DNA of 64,000 nucleotides, taken from NCBI GenBank assembly GCA_008360975.2, contig CM039211.1, positions 638,038 through 702,037 of the forward strand. Direction: 5' to 3'. Both the position numbers and the translations under genes were made by a program. This stretch comes from Lichenostomus cassidix. Its lineage: Eukaryota > Chordata > Aves > Passeriformes > Meliphagidae. The notes beneath the pieces are model-generated. The model was not told the origin of the DNA and made no database searches. It was given only the letters and a program-made list of their open reading frames with translations. Positions 47,501 to 57,564 of this stretch are shown here, one piece after another. Every line of letters starts with the position of its first letter. Positions within the stretch are counted from its first letter, which is position 1.

Positions 47501-48528
47501 CTCTGAGCCCCCAGAGGGGTTGAGCGGCTCCCCATGAAGGGTGCTGAGCCGCCCAGGGGGATGGAGGAGCCCCGTGAGAAGCGCCAAGGCACACCTCCCG
47601 GGTAAAGCTAGGTCCCCAGCCGAGAAGAGGAGGCTGATGATGGCTCGCTAGTCTGGGAGATGGTGCTGCTGGGGGAGGCAGTGGGACAGCGCGCTTGGGT
47701 CCCTGCAGCAAATGCAGTGGGAGGCAGAGGGCAAACAGGAGCGTGCTGTGCCTCGGCAGGGTGCTGTGAACCTGCCGCTGCAGCACGAAGTGGAGGCATT
47801 CCTGCTGGAGCAGCCCGTGGTGGCCCCGGCCGGCGGCAAGAGGGTGATCATCATCTTCCACTGCGAGTTCTCTCTCGAGCGGGGGCCCAAAATGTGAGTG
47901 AGTGAGGGATGGCACGGGGGGCACACTGGGCTGTGCCAGCCGCCCAGGCACGGCCGGATGGCGGCACGGGGCTGATGCCGTGGCCTTTGCCCGTGGCCTT
48001 TGCCAGGTGCAAGTTCGTGCGGGAGAAGGATCGCTCCTGCCACGAGTACCCGCAGCTGCAGCAGCCCGAGCTGTACGTGTTGAAGGGCGGCTACCGGGAG
48101 TTCTTCTTCCAGTTCCCGGTGAGTCCCCGGCCCGCGTCCCCTCGGGGCCAGGGGGTCCGTGCCGGGAGGGCAAGGAGCGGCGGGGCCCGGGGCGGTGGCG
48201 AGGGGCAGCTGTGGCTCTGAGCATCCTCACAGCTGCCGTGGCAGGGAGGGAGGGAGGCAGGGAGGGGATCTGCGGGGCTCTCGGGGGCTGCGCCGATCGG
48301 GAGGTTGTTCCGGGGGCGCTGCGTTTGTCCCGGGCTGGGGGCGGGCCGGGGGCTGCTCTGTGCTGCGGGGGCTGACGGGGCCGTGGCTTGCAGGGCCACT
48401 GCGAGCCCCGGGGCTATCGGCCCATGCACCACCCGGCGTTCAAGGAGGAGCTGCGCAAGTTCCGCGGGCGCTGCTGGCTCGGCGAGCGCGGCCGGCGGGA
48501 GCTCTTCAGCCGCGGGAGGCACCTGTGA
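44569..48528 (+). CDS. CDC25A-like: CDC25-like phosphatase, unit 5, complete, 12 exons
   Basis: Exons: 44569-44666, 44922-45043, 45403-45509, 45586-45705, 45965-46063, 46274-46447, 46569-46664, 47029-47091, 47200-47298, 47760-47893, 48007-48118, 48394-48528. The 452-codon frame is open. It has Gly11, His99, Asn136, Thr145 and a private Ser142 for Pro (SSRR) in exon 4, which removes a possible Ser-Pro site. Intron 2 lacks about 11 bp (a gggctggcgag duplicate) present in units 2-4, near 45160; unit 6 also lacks it. Catalytic residues are intact. Confidence 0.9.
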
Positions 48529-48860
48529 GCGCTCGGGGGTCCCGCAGCCCCGCTGGGGGAACGCTGGAGCTGCGAGCGGGTGAAGGCTTCTCTCGGCGGC
48601 ATCGGATGCGCCTCGGCTCGCTCTGCTTTGTTAGGATAATTTTGGGGTGGTGTTAAGTTTAATTTAGTGTTAAGACCGGTTTAATGCTTTTTTGTTGTTA
48701 TATATATTGTTGTGTTGGTTCATGGTTAGAAATATTGTTGTGCTTGTTCATGGTTATAAATATTTTGGTGTTTGTTCATTGTTATAAATATTTTGGTGTT
48801 TGTTCATTGTTAGGATTGTTAGTTCCAGTTTCTATCAATAAACTCCTATTGAAGGAGAAC
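48529..48860 (+). promoter_or_regulatory. 3' UTR of unit 5: 28-bp repeats and poly(A) signal
   Basis: Repeats lie at about 48691-48816 and AATAAA at 48837-48842. Confidence 0.7.
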
Positions 48861-49908
48861 AAATGCTGCTCCTGAGCTCTCACTGCCCACCGCAGGGCTC
48901 TGCAGGGATGGGTGCCCCTGATCCCGGGCTGGGGGCACGGGCAGGCTGGGCTGGAGGCGTCTGGGGGCTTGGGGACAGCGAGAGATGGGCCGATGGCTTC
49001 CCTGTGGGACGTGGTGGCTTCCCCAGGAACAGGGTGGCTTAGGTAGCAAGCGTTGGCCCCTTGGCTGCTGTTCCTGCACGGTGGGGTGGCAGTGCAGGAT
49101 GGCCCTGGACACCTCCTGGCAAGGGACCTCCTTTCCAGGGCATGCTGGGCTTGGCAGGACTCCTGGGACACTTGGGTTGGGGACTTTCTGCCCCTTTCCC
49201 TGGGACTCCTACAGGCATGTTATCCCTCCTTTTAGGGGGAACTTCTGGCCTTTGCAGGACCCCAGGGTAGTGAGAATCCTATTCTGGGTGACTGGGCTCA
49301 GTGGGACCCTGAAGGGGTGGCTGTTCTTAACACGAGGGTGCCCCAATCTCTCCTTGGCTTGCCAGTGGCCTCCCAGTGCCAACTGCTTCAGTCACTCCTT
49401 GGTCGCCTGTCCTCCCTCTCCATTTCCCCTGATTCCTGAGGCGCTCATGTCACTCCAGGACTCCCCAGGGGGCTTTTCCATGTGATCCCCAGAGATCCTT
49501 TCCCCGGCTGGCTGACCTTGGCCTGCTTCTTGGTGTTGGGCCTTCCTTGCCCTTGCTTTGCTTTGCTTTGGGCCCCACAGGAGAATCCATCCATGGCCAA
49601 AATCCCCCTGGCTCCCCTTCTGCATCTCCTCAGCCCCCACCCATGTCCTGCTCTAGCCCAAGCTGCTGCCAACAGGTTCCATAATATTTCAGTTTTTGAG
49701 ACAAAATTTCATGAGTAAATGCTCTGGAATGAGTGCTTCCTCCTACAGGAAGGGGCTTCCCCCTTTCTTGCCAGTGAGAGAAATTAACAAAAGAAGGTGA
49801 AGGTGGGAAAGTACCAAACTATTTTTTAACGCAGAACAGAACTGGGAAAACAAAGAACACTGGAGAAAGGATGCCCACATGGAACCCAGAACTCATACCT
49901 GTAATCTT
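48861..49908. other. Unit 5 3'-flank, no gene recognised
   Basis: Homologous to the other 3' flanks; no coding evidence. Confidence 0.5.
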
Positions 49909-49938
49909 GGGGAAGGGGAAGGAGAAGGGGAAGGGGAG
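49909..49938. repeat. (GGGGAA)n microsatellite, short form, unit 5
   Basis: About 30 bp, as in unit 4. Confidence 0.8.
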
Positions 49939-51899
49939 TACACAGCAGCCTGGAGAGGGGCAGATGGAGAAAATACCTGTTGACTCTTGGACGCCAGTCC
50001 TCCTCCTCACAGGAGGTGAAACTAGTGGATTCCTGTGTACCTTTGCACCTTCACTCACTGGTGTGGCCTTCCTTGGGGTTCAAACTGGCCAGGGCCACCC
50101 TGCAGGCTCCCTGGGCTGGAGAGAAGGGAAGAAAGTTAGGGAGGCTAGGGGGAGGAAAGAAAAGGAAAACATAACCTTTTTCTAAGCTAGCAGGAACAAG
50201 AAATAAAAGCACCAAGACAGCAGTGCAGCGTTGCTAGTGTACTCCCTCCTGAAGCCCAGCGGAGAGCCCTCTGCAGCCAGGGCTGTTGGACTGAGCTGCA
50301 CCTGGGATCCCATGGCTCCAGCCTTGACCCCCGGGTCCATCTCATGGATACAGAAGGCATGGGCATTAAGCAGACAGTTAAGGAGTGAAGCAGCTTCATA
50401 ACGTCACCCCAGGACATTCTACCCCTTATTCTGTGCCATCAGCTTCATTCCCAATTTAATACACTTTAAATCTAAACACAAACATATATACATATATAGA
50501 TATATATATATGGATATATATATATACACATAGTTATGTGGGAACAGTGGCAGCCACATTTAACAAACATATATTGGCATTCAAACATTCAAACATTATA
50601 AGTGGTTCTCACCAAATCTCCTTGTGCTACACAATGTGTTTCTCCATCCTTTTGCATTATCCACCAGGTGCAGCCTGGGTCCTGAGCAAAGATAACCCCA
50701 CACATGGGTTTGTCTTTACTCAATGCAGAATTAATCCAGACAGTTTTTCCCAAAAGTCCCCTGACATGCACTGCTGGCACCTTGTCTCCATCTGCTCTAG
50801 GCAGGGGGTCAGATTGAGCAGGGCTTGCTCGGCTGGTGGAGCCTTGGGTTTTAACTCACCATGTGGCCTTAGCTAAGTGCATCTCCCACTTTTTGAAAGT
50901 TCCCCACCCAGTGCCTTCAAGGTGGTTTTGAGAAGGCCATTGCACCGTTCCACTTTCCCTGCCGCTGGTGCACGATAAGGGATATGGTGCAGCCATTCCA
51001 TACCATGTTCCCCAGTCCAGGTGTTAATCAGGCTGTTCTTGAAATGAGTCCCACTGTCAGACTCCATCCTCTCTGGGGTACCATGCCTCCAAAGGACCTG
51101 CTTTCCAAGGCCCAGGATGGTGTTATGGGCAGTGGCATGAGGCACAGGGTAGGTCTCCAGTCACCCAGTGGTGGCCTCTGCCATTGTGAGCACGTAGCAC
51201 TTGCAATAGCAGGTTTGAGGCAGTGGGATGTAATAGATCTGCCAGGCCTCCCCATACTTGCATTTGGATCACTGCCCACCATACCACAGGGGCTTCACCT
51301 GCTTGGCCTGTTTGATTACAGCACATGTCTCACAGTCATGGATCACCTGGGAGATACAGTCCATGGTTAGATCCACCCCTTGGTCTTGTTCTCACTTATA
51401 GGTGGCATCTGTGCCTTGATGGCCTGAGGCATCATGGGCCCATTAAGCTTGGAACAACTCTCCCTTGTGCTGCTAATCCAGATCAATCTCTGACACCTCT
51501 ATCTTCACAGCCTCATCTACCTGTGTGTTGTTTTGATGTTCCTCATTAGCTTGGCTCTTGGGGACATGGGCATCTACTTGATGGACTTTCACGGGTAGCT
51601 TGTCTACCTGAGCGCCAATGTCTTTCTTCTCCTCAGCAGCCCAGATTGGTTTTCCCTTATGCTGCCAATTGGCCTTTTTTCCACCTCTCCAGACACCCCC
51701 ATAGGGCATTGGCTACCATCCATGTATTTGTATAAAGGTAACAATTTGGCCACTTCTCTCTTTCAGCAATGTCTTGGGCCAACTGGATGGCTTTGAGTTC
51801 AGTGAGTTGGCTCGATCCACCTTCTCCTTCTGTAGATTCTTGATGTGTCATGTGGTGTAGCAGTGGCTCTTGTCCAGATGGGTTTGAGTGACCAGCCGC

Positions 51900-52553
51900 A
51901 TGGGGCAGCGGCCCCAGAAGAGGAGTCCTGGGTGTGAGGTGAGGTTTCAGTCAGGGTGACAGAGTAGTGCACACCCAGGGCACCTTGTGGCTGGCGCCAT
52001 CAATATGCAACAGGCAAGCAGCCCATTGGCCCTGCACATCTCCCCTCCCCTACCCCTTATCTGGTCTATGTTCTAGAACCTTCGCCTTTGTTCTCCCCAG
52101 CCGGGTTCCCCCATTGGATTTTCAGTGTTTGTACCCTCCCTTGAAGTGCTCTCATTGTTCTGTACCCCTGTCTATCCCAGTCCCAACACGCTCCTATTGG
52201 ACCTACATAGTAAACCTCTCCCCTTCACCCGACCCTCTTAAACCCTTGCCACTGTGTGCTCGCAGCTCTTGAGCCTCAGATCCAGGCCTTTCTCCAACCT
52301 CCTCATTCCGCTCCTCCTTCACGCCCCTCCTCCTCTGCCCTCTATCCTCAATAAATCCCTGGATTCCAGCCTCAGCCGCCTATGTTTCCTTCTTCTTCGC
52401 CATGGCTCCTGCCTGCCTCCATCCCCTGGGACTCCTCACACTAACCTGTGAGCTCCACTGCCGTGGCCAGTCCAGCGTGGACTCGGCACAGCTCGGCTCT
52501 GCAGCCCACCTCTTGGCTGCGGCTCCGGGGCGCGCTGCCGTACCAGAGAGGGA
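51900..52553 (+). mobile_element. 654-bp LTR-like insertion in old RNase H, unit 5
   Basis: Core at 51933-52440 (508 bp, TGTGAGG...CCTCACA). The left direct repeat has mutated to AGCCGC (51894-51899); the right is AGCTGC (52554-52559). Confidence 0.55.
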
Positions 52554-54886
52554 AGCTGCAATGTGGGGCTCCATACAGCTGCTTCCCACTTCCAGTTCAT
52601 TCCTATGATGCGACAGGAACTGTCAGTAAAAAGAGCGCAGTGTGTTTCTTCTGCTGGCAGTTGGTTGTATGCTGGAGCTTCCTCAGCATGCCTCATTTGT
52701 TCTTGTTCTTCTTCATCAGTGTGACCAGAGCTTTCACCTTCAGACCAATTTGTAATTATTTCCAAGATCCCAGAGTAACTCAGTTTCCACAGTGGGCGTG
52801 TTGTGTGATGAGGGCAATCCATTTAATCCATGTGGCATTGGAGGCATGATGGGTAGAGGGAAACTTTCCCTTCAACATCCACCTGAGCACTGGTAGTTGG
52901 GGTACTAGGAGGAATTGTTCTTCAGTGCCAATGGCCTCTGAGGCAGCTTGGATCCATTCATAAGCTGCCAGAATTTCCTTTTCTGTTGGGCTGTAGTTGT
53001 GCACAGACTCTCTGTAACTTTGGCTCCAGAATCCCAGTGGTCAAACCCAAGTCTCCCCAGGAACCTTCTGCCAAAGGCTCCAGGACAGTCCATTGCTCCC
53101 AGCTGCAGAGTAGAGCATGTATTTCTCCTCTGCTCCTGTCCTGACTGGGCCAAGGGCTACTGCATGAGCTATCTCCTGCTTGATCTGGGTGAAGGCTTGC
53201 TGCTGTTCAGGGCCCCAGTGGAAATCGTTCTTCTTACGGGTAACTAGATAGAGAGGGCTCACTATTTGACTGTACTCAGGAATATGTATTATCCAAAAGC
53301 CTATGGTGCCTAGTAAAGCTTGTGTTTCCTTCTAGTTGGTTGGTGGAGACATAGCAGTGATCTTATTGATGACCTCAGTGGGCATCTGATGTTGTCCATC
53401 TTGCCACTTCACCCCCAGGAATTGGATCTCTTTTGCAGTTCCCTTGACTTTGTTCTTTTTGGTGGCAAAGCCAGCTTCCAGGAGAATCTGGATGATCTTC
53501 TCTCCCAAATACCTCCAATGCCATGTTCACCCACACAATGATGTCATCGATGTACTGGAGTACTAGAGATGTTCTGGAGCCTCACCCTTTTCCAGCTCAG
53601 CCTGGATCAGCCCATGGCAGATGGTGGCAGACTGTGCTTCCACCCCTGGGGCAGTCGGTTCCAGGTATACTGCACGCCCCTCCAGGTGAAAGCAAACTGA
53701 GGCCTGCACTCTGCTGCCAGAGGAATGGAGAAAAATGCATTTGCAATGTCATAGTGGCACCACTTTGCTGCCCTGGTCTCCAGCTCATACTGGAGCTCCA
53801 GCACATCTGGCACTGCAGCGCTCAGCAGTGGAGTCACCTCACTGAAGCCACGACAGTCCACTGTCAATCTTCATTCCCCTTCAGACTTGCACACAGGCCA
53901 GATGGGGCTGTTGAAGGGTGAGTGGGTCTTGCTGACCATCCCTTGACTCTCCAGCTTATGGATCAGTGGGAGGATGGGAACCACAGAATCTTTATTTGTC
54001 TGGTACTGCTGGTGATGCACTGTCAAGGTGGCAATGGGCACTCGCTGCTCTTCTCCCTTCAGAAGCCAAACTGCAGAAGGACTCTCAGACAGCCCAGGCA
54101 ATGTGCCTAATGCCCTCTGCCTCCACAGCAGCTATTCCAAAGGCTCACCTGAGTCCCCTTGGGTCTTTGAAACACCTGCTCCAGAGGAAGTCTATGCCCA
54201 GAATACACTGGGCCTCTGGGCCAGTAACAATAGGATGTGTCTTCCACTCTTTTCCAGTTAGGCTCTCCGTGGCTTCCAGCAGGGTCAACTGCTTTGATCC
54301 CCCCGTCACTGCAGAAATAGAAACCAGTTCTGCCCCCACGTGTCCCAATGGGATCAAGGAGCACTGCATGCTCTTGTCAACCAAGGCTTTGTATTTTTGT
54401 GGTTGTGATGTTCCAGGCCATCAGACCCACCCTGTCCAAAAGACACGATTTTCCCTCGCCTCTGCCTTGCTAGAGGCAGGGCCTGTCTAATTCTGGTTAT
54501 CAATTGAAATTCAAGCTGCTTCCCTTCTGGTGGAACTCCCTCTCTGAGCATTACCATGTTTCACCATGCTGCAAGGACAGAAGTTGATTTTCTGTCCCAC
54601 CTCCTCATGTCTTCCCCATGGTCACACAGGAAAAAACATACTTCTGCTCTTGGGATGTACCCTCTGTCCCTTGCTGCAGGACATCTGCTTCTGGAAGCAA
54701 GGCCTCTGGTCTGTACTGATGTCACTTGGAGAAGGCCCTCCTGCAGCTCCTTCCTGAGTTTCTGACGAGTCTTCTCCATCCTATCTTCTATTTTCTGGAT
54801 GGCCTCTGACAGACTCGTTTCCACAGCTGCAATCCTTTCTTGTGTTGGGTCCTGCACAGTGTCTGCATACGCCCAGAGCCTCCTCA

Positions 54887-54891
54887 CCATG
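54887..54891. other. 5-bp target-site duplication, left (CCATG)
   Basis: CCATG precedes the 5' LTR and recurs at 60763-60767 after the 3' LTR. Units 2 and 4 have this site once, uninterrupted (tcaccatggtactc). Confidence 0.9.
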
Positions 54892-55403
54892 TGTCCTAGG
54901 TTGCAATATTGATGTAGTTAAGTATTCTATTACCACCAGCTGTGGGCCATTAGCTGCTATCACCCACTCCGGATGACAGGCAATGGGCCATCCTTAGCTA
55001 TTATCACTTGCTAATGGCCCACCCCGCATGACAGGCAATGGGCCATCAGGGACCCACCGTGTGACTCGTGGACTTATCTCATCCCATTGTGAGATGCTCT
55101 GCCAAGGAGGGAGGAGCCAGGTGTTCCCACCTGGATATAACCTGGCCTTGGAACTGCCTGAGCTAGCCCTGTCTACTGGGTTCCCAGAGGACCAGAGCTA
55201 CTACTGGATCTTCAGCTGGAGGCTAGACCTTCACAGGATCACCGCTTCAACTGGACTACTTCAGTTGGACTGCTACTACCACCCTAACAGGGTGTTAGGT
55301 TGTATCTGACTTTGTCAGTGCTTTTTCTTGTATTATTTCACTTTTTTTTTTAATTTCAGTCTTGACTTGTGATCTCTCACTGGTTTGTTTCCAAACCAAC
55401 ACA
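54892..55403 (+). repeat. 5' LTR (512 bp, TG...CA)
   Basis: Begins TGTCCTAGG and ends CAACACA. A 20-bp motif ending GGGCCATC is repeated at 54973-54992 and 55028-55047, like a U3 enhancer duplication. A TATA-like ATATAA lies at 55135-55140. A long pyrimidine run followed by TTTCAG (55341-55359) resembles a splice acceptor. No AATAAA was found. The 93-codon open frame at 55028 is in LTR sequence and is not thought to be a gene. Confidence 0.92.
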
Positions 55404-55408
55404 TATTT

Positions 55409-55426
55409 TGGCGCCCAACGTGGGGC
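55409..55426 (+). other. Primer-binding site, tRNA-Lys type
   Basis: TGGCGCCCAACGTGGGGC, five bases after the LTR, matches the 18-nt site I know for tRNA-Lys(1,2)-primed retroviruses. ERVL elements were named for a tRNA-Leu primer, so this is a departure. Confidence 0.8.
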
Positions 55427-55458
55427 ACGACCTGGGGAAACGCAGAAATCCTATCACC

Positions 55459-57033
55459 ATGATGCTCAGCTTATCTATATGGGTGCTTTATCTCGCTCTC
55501 TATATCTTTCCTCAACTGGGAAGCTATCTGCCCGTCGTATTGCTCTTGTTACGATCAGGGCATAGCATGAAAATTGCTCTATTGGTTTATTATGCCTATT
55601 GCATAGTAACCTGTGAGGCGATGAACACCATTCGGTATATTTACTCGACTTTGTCTGCCTGGCCTAACCTGAGCTGCTCCATCTGGGACCTCCTCAGCAA
55701 TCGCACCCACCCTCTGGGGCTAGGAAGAGAGAGCGGTTTCTTCCAACATTTCAGGTCAGGCACAGCCGTCCTTGACAATATTGAGTTCTCTCTGGATGCT
55801 AGGGATGGCATAATGTTTTTGTCAGTTCTGTTCTCTTTGACCAGCACCGTGTACCTCATGCTGAAGATCAGAACATTATTTTGTCTTCTTGAGGAGAAAC
55901 AAAGCAAATCAGAACAGCCGAAGCCTGTAGCAGTTGCCCCCGTCCAGAAAAAGAAATCAAAAAGCAAATCAGTCCGCATAGCGACTGATGGGGATGCGGC
56001 AGGACCATCTCACCAAGCAGAAGAGACAGAGCCGGAGATTATCACTCGCTCTCTATCCCTGGGGGAGCTGCGTGACCTACGGAGGGAATTCACCCGGCAG
56101 GCGAATGAGTCCATCTTAACCTGGCTGCTCCGCATCTGGGATGCCGCCGCTAATGACACCATTCTGGACGGAAGTGAGGCCAGGCAACTGGGATCCCTGT
56201 CCCAGGATGTGGTCATTGACCAGGGAATTGGGAAAACCCAGGAAACTCTCAGCCTCTGGCGGCGATTGCTGGCGAGTGTACGGGACAGATACCTGTGCAA
56301 AGAAGACCTCCAGATGCACCAAAGAAAATGGAACACAATAGAACAAGGTATCCGATGCCTGAGGGAATTGGCCGTGCTAGAGATCATTTTCTCAGACAAT
56401 GAGAGATTCCCCAAGAGCCCAGATAACGTCCAGTGCACTTCACAAATGTGGCTAAGATTCGCGCGGCTCGGACCAGAGATATACTCTCGTTACCTGGCAA
56501 CACTGCAGTGGAGGGAAGGCGAAGACCAGGTGGGCGTGTTAGCAAACAAACTGAGAATTTATGAGGACACTGTCACCGCCCCACTACGCACCCAGGTCTC
56601 ATCAGTGGAAACAAACCTGGCCGAGCAAGTCCGGAGCTTGATTGAAGAGAATCAGAAACTAAGGAAAGAGCTCAAAGAAGGATTTTTCCATGCCACACCG
56701 AAACCAACCCGAGTCTCTGCCATCAGGAGCAGACATCCCCCAGCCAAGGAAAGAAGACAAACTCCACGACGTGACCTCTGGTTTTTCCTTCAAGAGCATG
56801 GGGAAGACATGAGGAAGTGGGATAGGAAACCCACCTCCACCTTAGCAGCCCGGGTACGTGAATTGAAAAAGGAAACATCCACTTCAGGAGGCTCATCTAG
56901 GTACAACACTGCCCCAGTCTCTTGTGGACAGAACTCCAGACAGAATGGAAGTGATAATATGACTGATCCGCTTGAAGGGACCTCAGGAACACATTTACAG
57001 GAGAAGAACATCGTGCACCAAAAACAGGATTAG
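55459..57033 (+). CDS. gag: Gag-like polyprotein with N-terminal hydrophobic module
   Basis: 524 codons from the first ATG after the primer site (cacc before it favours initiation) to TAG at 57031. The frame is also open upstream, but only from a GTG inside the LTR. Residues 3-31, about 38-52 and about 117-136 are strongly hydrophobic. Between the second and third lie two N-glycosylation sequons (NLS at 70, NRT at 81) and cysteines. From about 155 it aligns by eye with the old Gag copies: a basic region, a capsid-like part (IWDAAANDTILDG) and a coiled coil near 380-415. No CX2CX4HX4C zinc knuckle is seen. The N-terminal part is not found in the old copies here. Topology is inferred from composition only. 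Confidence 0.8.
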   Translation: MMLSLSIWVLYLALYIFPQLGSYLPVVLLLLRSGHSMKIALLVYYAYCIVTCEAMNTIRYIYSTLSAWPNLSCSIWDLLSNRTHPLGLGRESGFFQHFRSGTAVLDNIEFSLDARDGIMFLSVLFSLTSTVYLMLKIRTLFCLLEEKQSKSEQPKPVAVAPVQKKKSKSKSVRIATDGDAAGPSHQAEETEPEIITRSLSLGELRDLRREFTRQANESILTWLLRIWDAAANDTILDGSEARQLGSLSQDVVIDQGIGKTQETLSLWRRLLASVRDRYLCKEDLQMHQRKWNTIEQGIRCLRELAVLEIIFSDNERFPKSPDNVQCTSQMWLRFARLGPEIYSRYLATLQWREGEDQVGVLANKLRIYEDTVTAPLRTQVSSVETNLAEQVRSLIEENQKLRKELKEGFFHATPKPTRVSAIRSRHPPAKERRQTPRRDLWFFLQEHGEDMRKWDRKPTSTLAARVRELKKETSTSGGSSRYNTAPVSCGQNSRQNGSDNMTDPLEGTSGTHLQEKNIVHQKQD

Positions 57034-57564
57034 AGGAGCCCTGCCTCTAGCCAGGTAGAGGAAAGGGACAATCGGATCTATTGGACTGTGTGGATCCGAT
57101 GGCCTGGCACGTCTGACCCACAAAGATACACGGCTTTGGTTGATACCGGCGCTCAGTGCACCCTGATGCCATCCAGGTATGTGGGGACCAAATCCATTTC
57201 TATTTCTGGGGTGACAGGAGGATCCCAGCAGCTGACTGTACTGGAAGCTGAAGTGAGTTTAACTGGGAATGAGTGGCAGAAACACCCCATTGTGACTGGT
57301 CCAGACGCACCATGCATCCTCGGCATAGATTATCTCAGGAGTGGATATTTCAAGGACCCAAAGGGACATCGCTGGGCTTTTGGGATAGCAGCCGTAGAGA
57401 CAGAAGACATAAGACAACTGAATACCCTGCCTGGTCTCTCAGATAACCCGTCTGCTGTAGGACTACTGAGAATTGAAGAACAGCGGGTACCAATTGCTAC
57501 AGCAACAGTGCATCGCCGGCAATACCGCACTGACAGAGACTCTGTGGCCCCATCCATAAGATGA
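57034..57564 (+). CDS. pro: Retroviral aspartic protease, in frame after gag UAG
   Basis: The frame continues from gag through a single TAG (57031-57033) with no other stop until TGA at 57562-57564. The active-site motif LVDTGAQ has its DTG at 57142-57150; a later ILGIDYL segment fits the second half of a retropepsin fold. No good ATG heads the frame, so readthrough of the UAG is the likely route of expression, as in gammaretroviruses. The end is abnormal: compared with old copies it lacks about 13 nt near 57550, which throws the following RT out of frame. Confidence 0.78.
   Translation, partial: RSPASSQVEERDNRIYWTVWIRWPGTSDPQRYTALVDTGAQCTLMPSRYVGTKSISISGVTGGSQQLTVLEAEVSLTGNEWQKHPIVTGPDAPCILGIDYLRSGYFKDPKGHRWAFGIAAVETEDIRQLNTLPGLSDNPSAVGLLRIEEQRVPIATATVHRRQYRTDRDSVAPSIR

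Larger units (their letters stand above)
49939..54891 (-). mobile_element. Degraded ERVL-like provirus, unit 5, left part (3' LTR to gag)
   Basis: Minus strand: probable 3' LTR border at 50416, AT tract 50482-50533, integrase C-terminus 50589-50780, core 50873-51145, zinc and RNase H segments 51123-52822 broken by the 51900-52553 insertion, RT to about 53960, protease 54145-54384 (DKS in place of DTG), Gag coiled-coil part 54561-54890. It ends abruptly at 54891, where the young plus-strand provirus is inserted. Confidence 0.82.

Noticed and set aside
54887..54891. A 7-bp duplication (CACCATG)
   Set aside because: The extra CA is the end of the LTR itself. Both LTRs share 512 bp ending in ACACA, so 5 bp is the consistent reading.
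55028..55309. 93-codon frame inside the LTR, present twice
   Set aside because: It lies in LTR sequence in both copies and resembles no known protein; identical only because the LTRs are identical.
55369..55458. Longer Gag starting 30 codons upstream
   Set aside because: That start is GTG inside the LTR, before the primer site. The first ATG in good context is at 55459.
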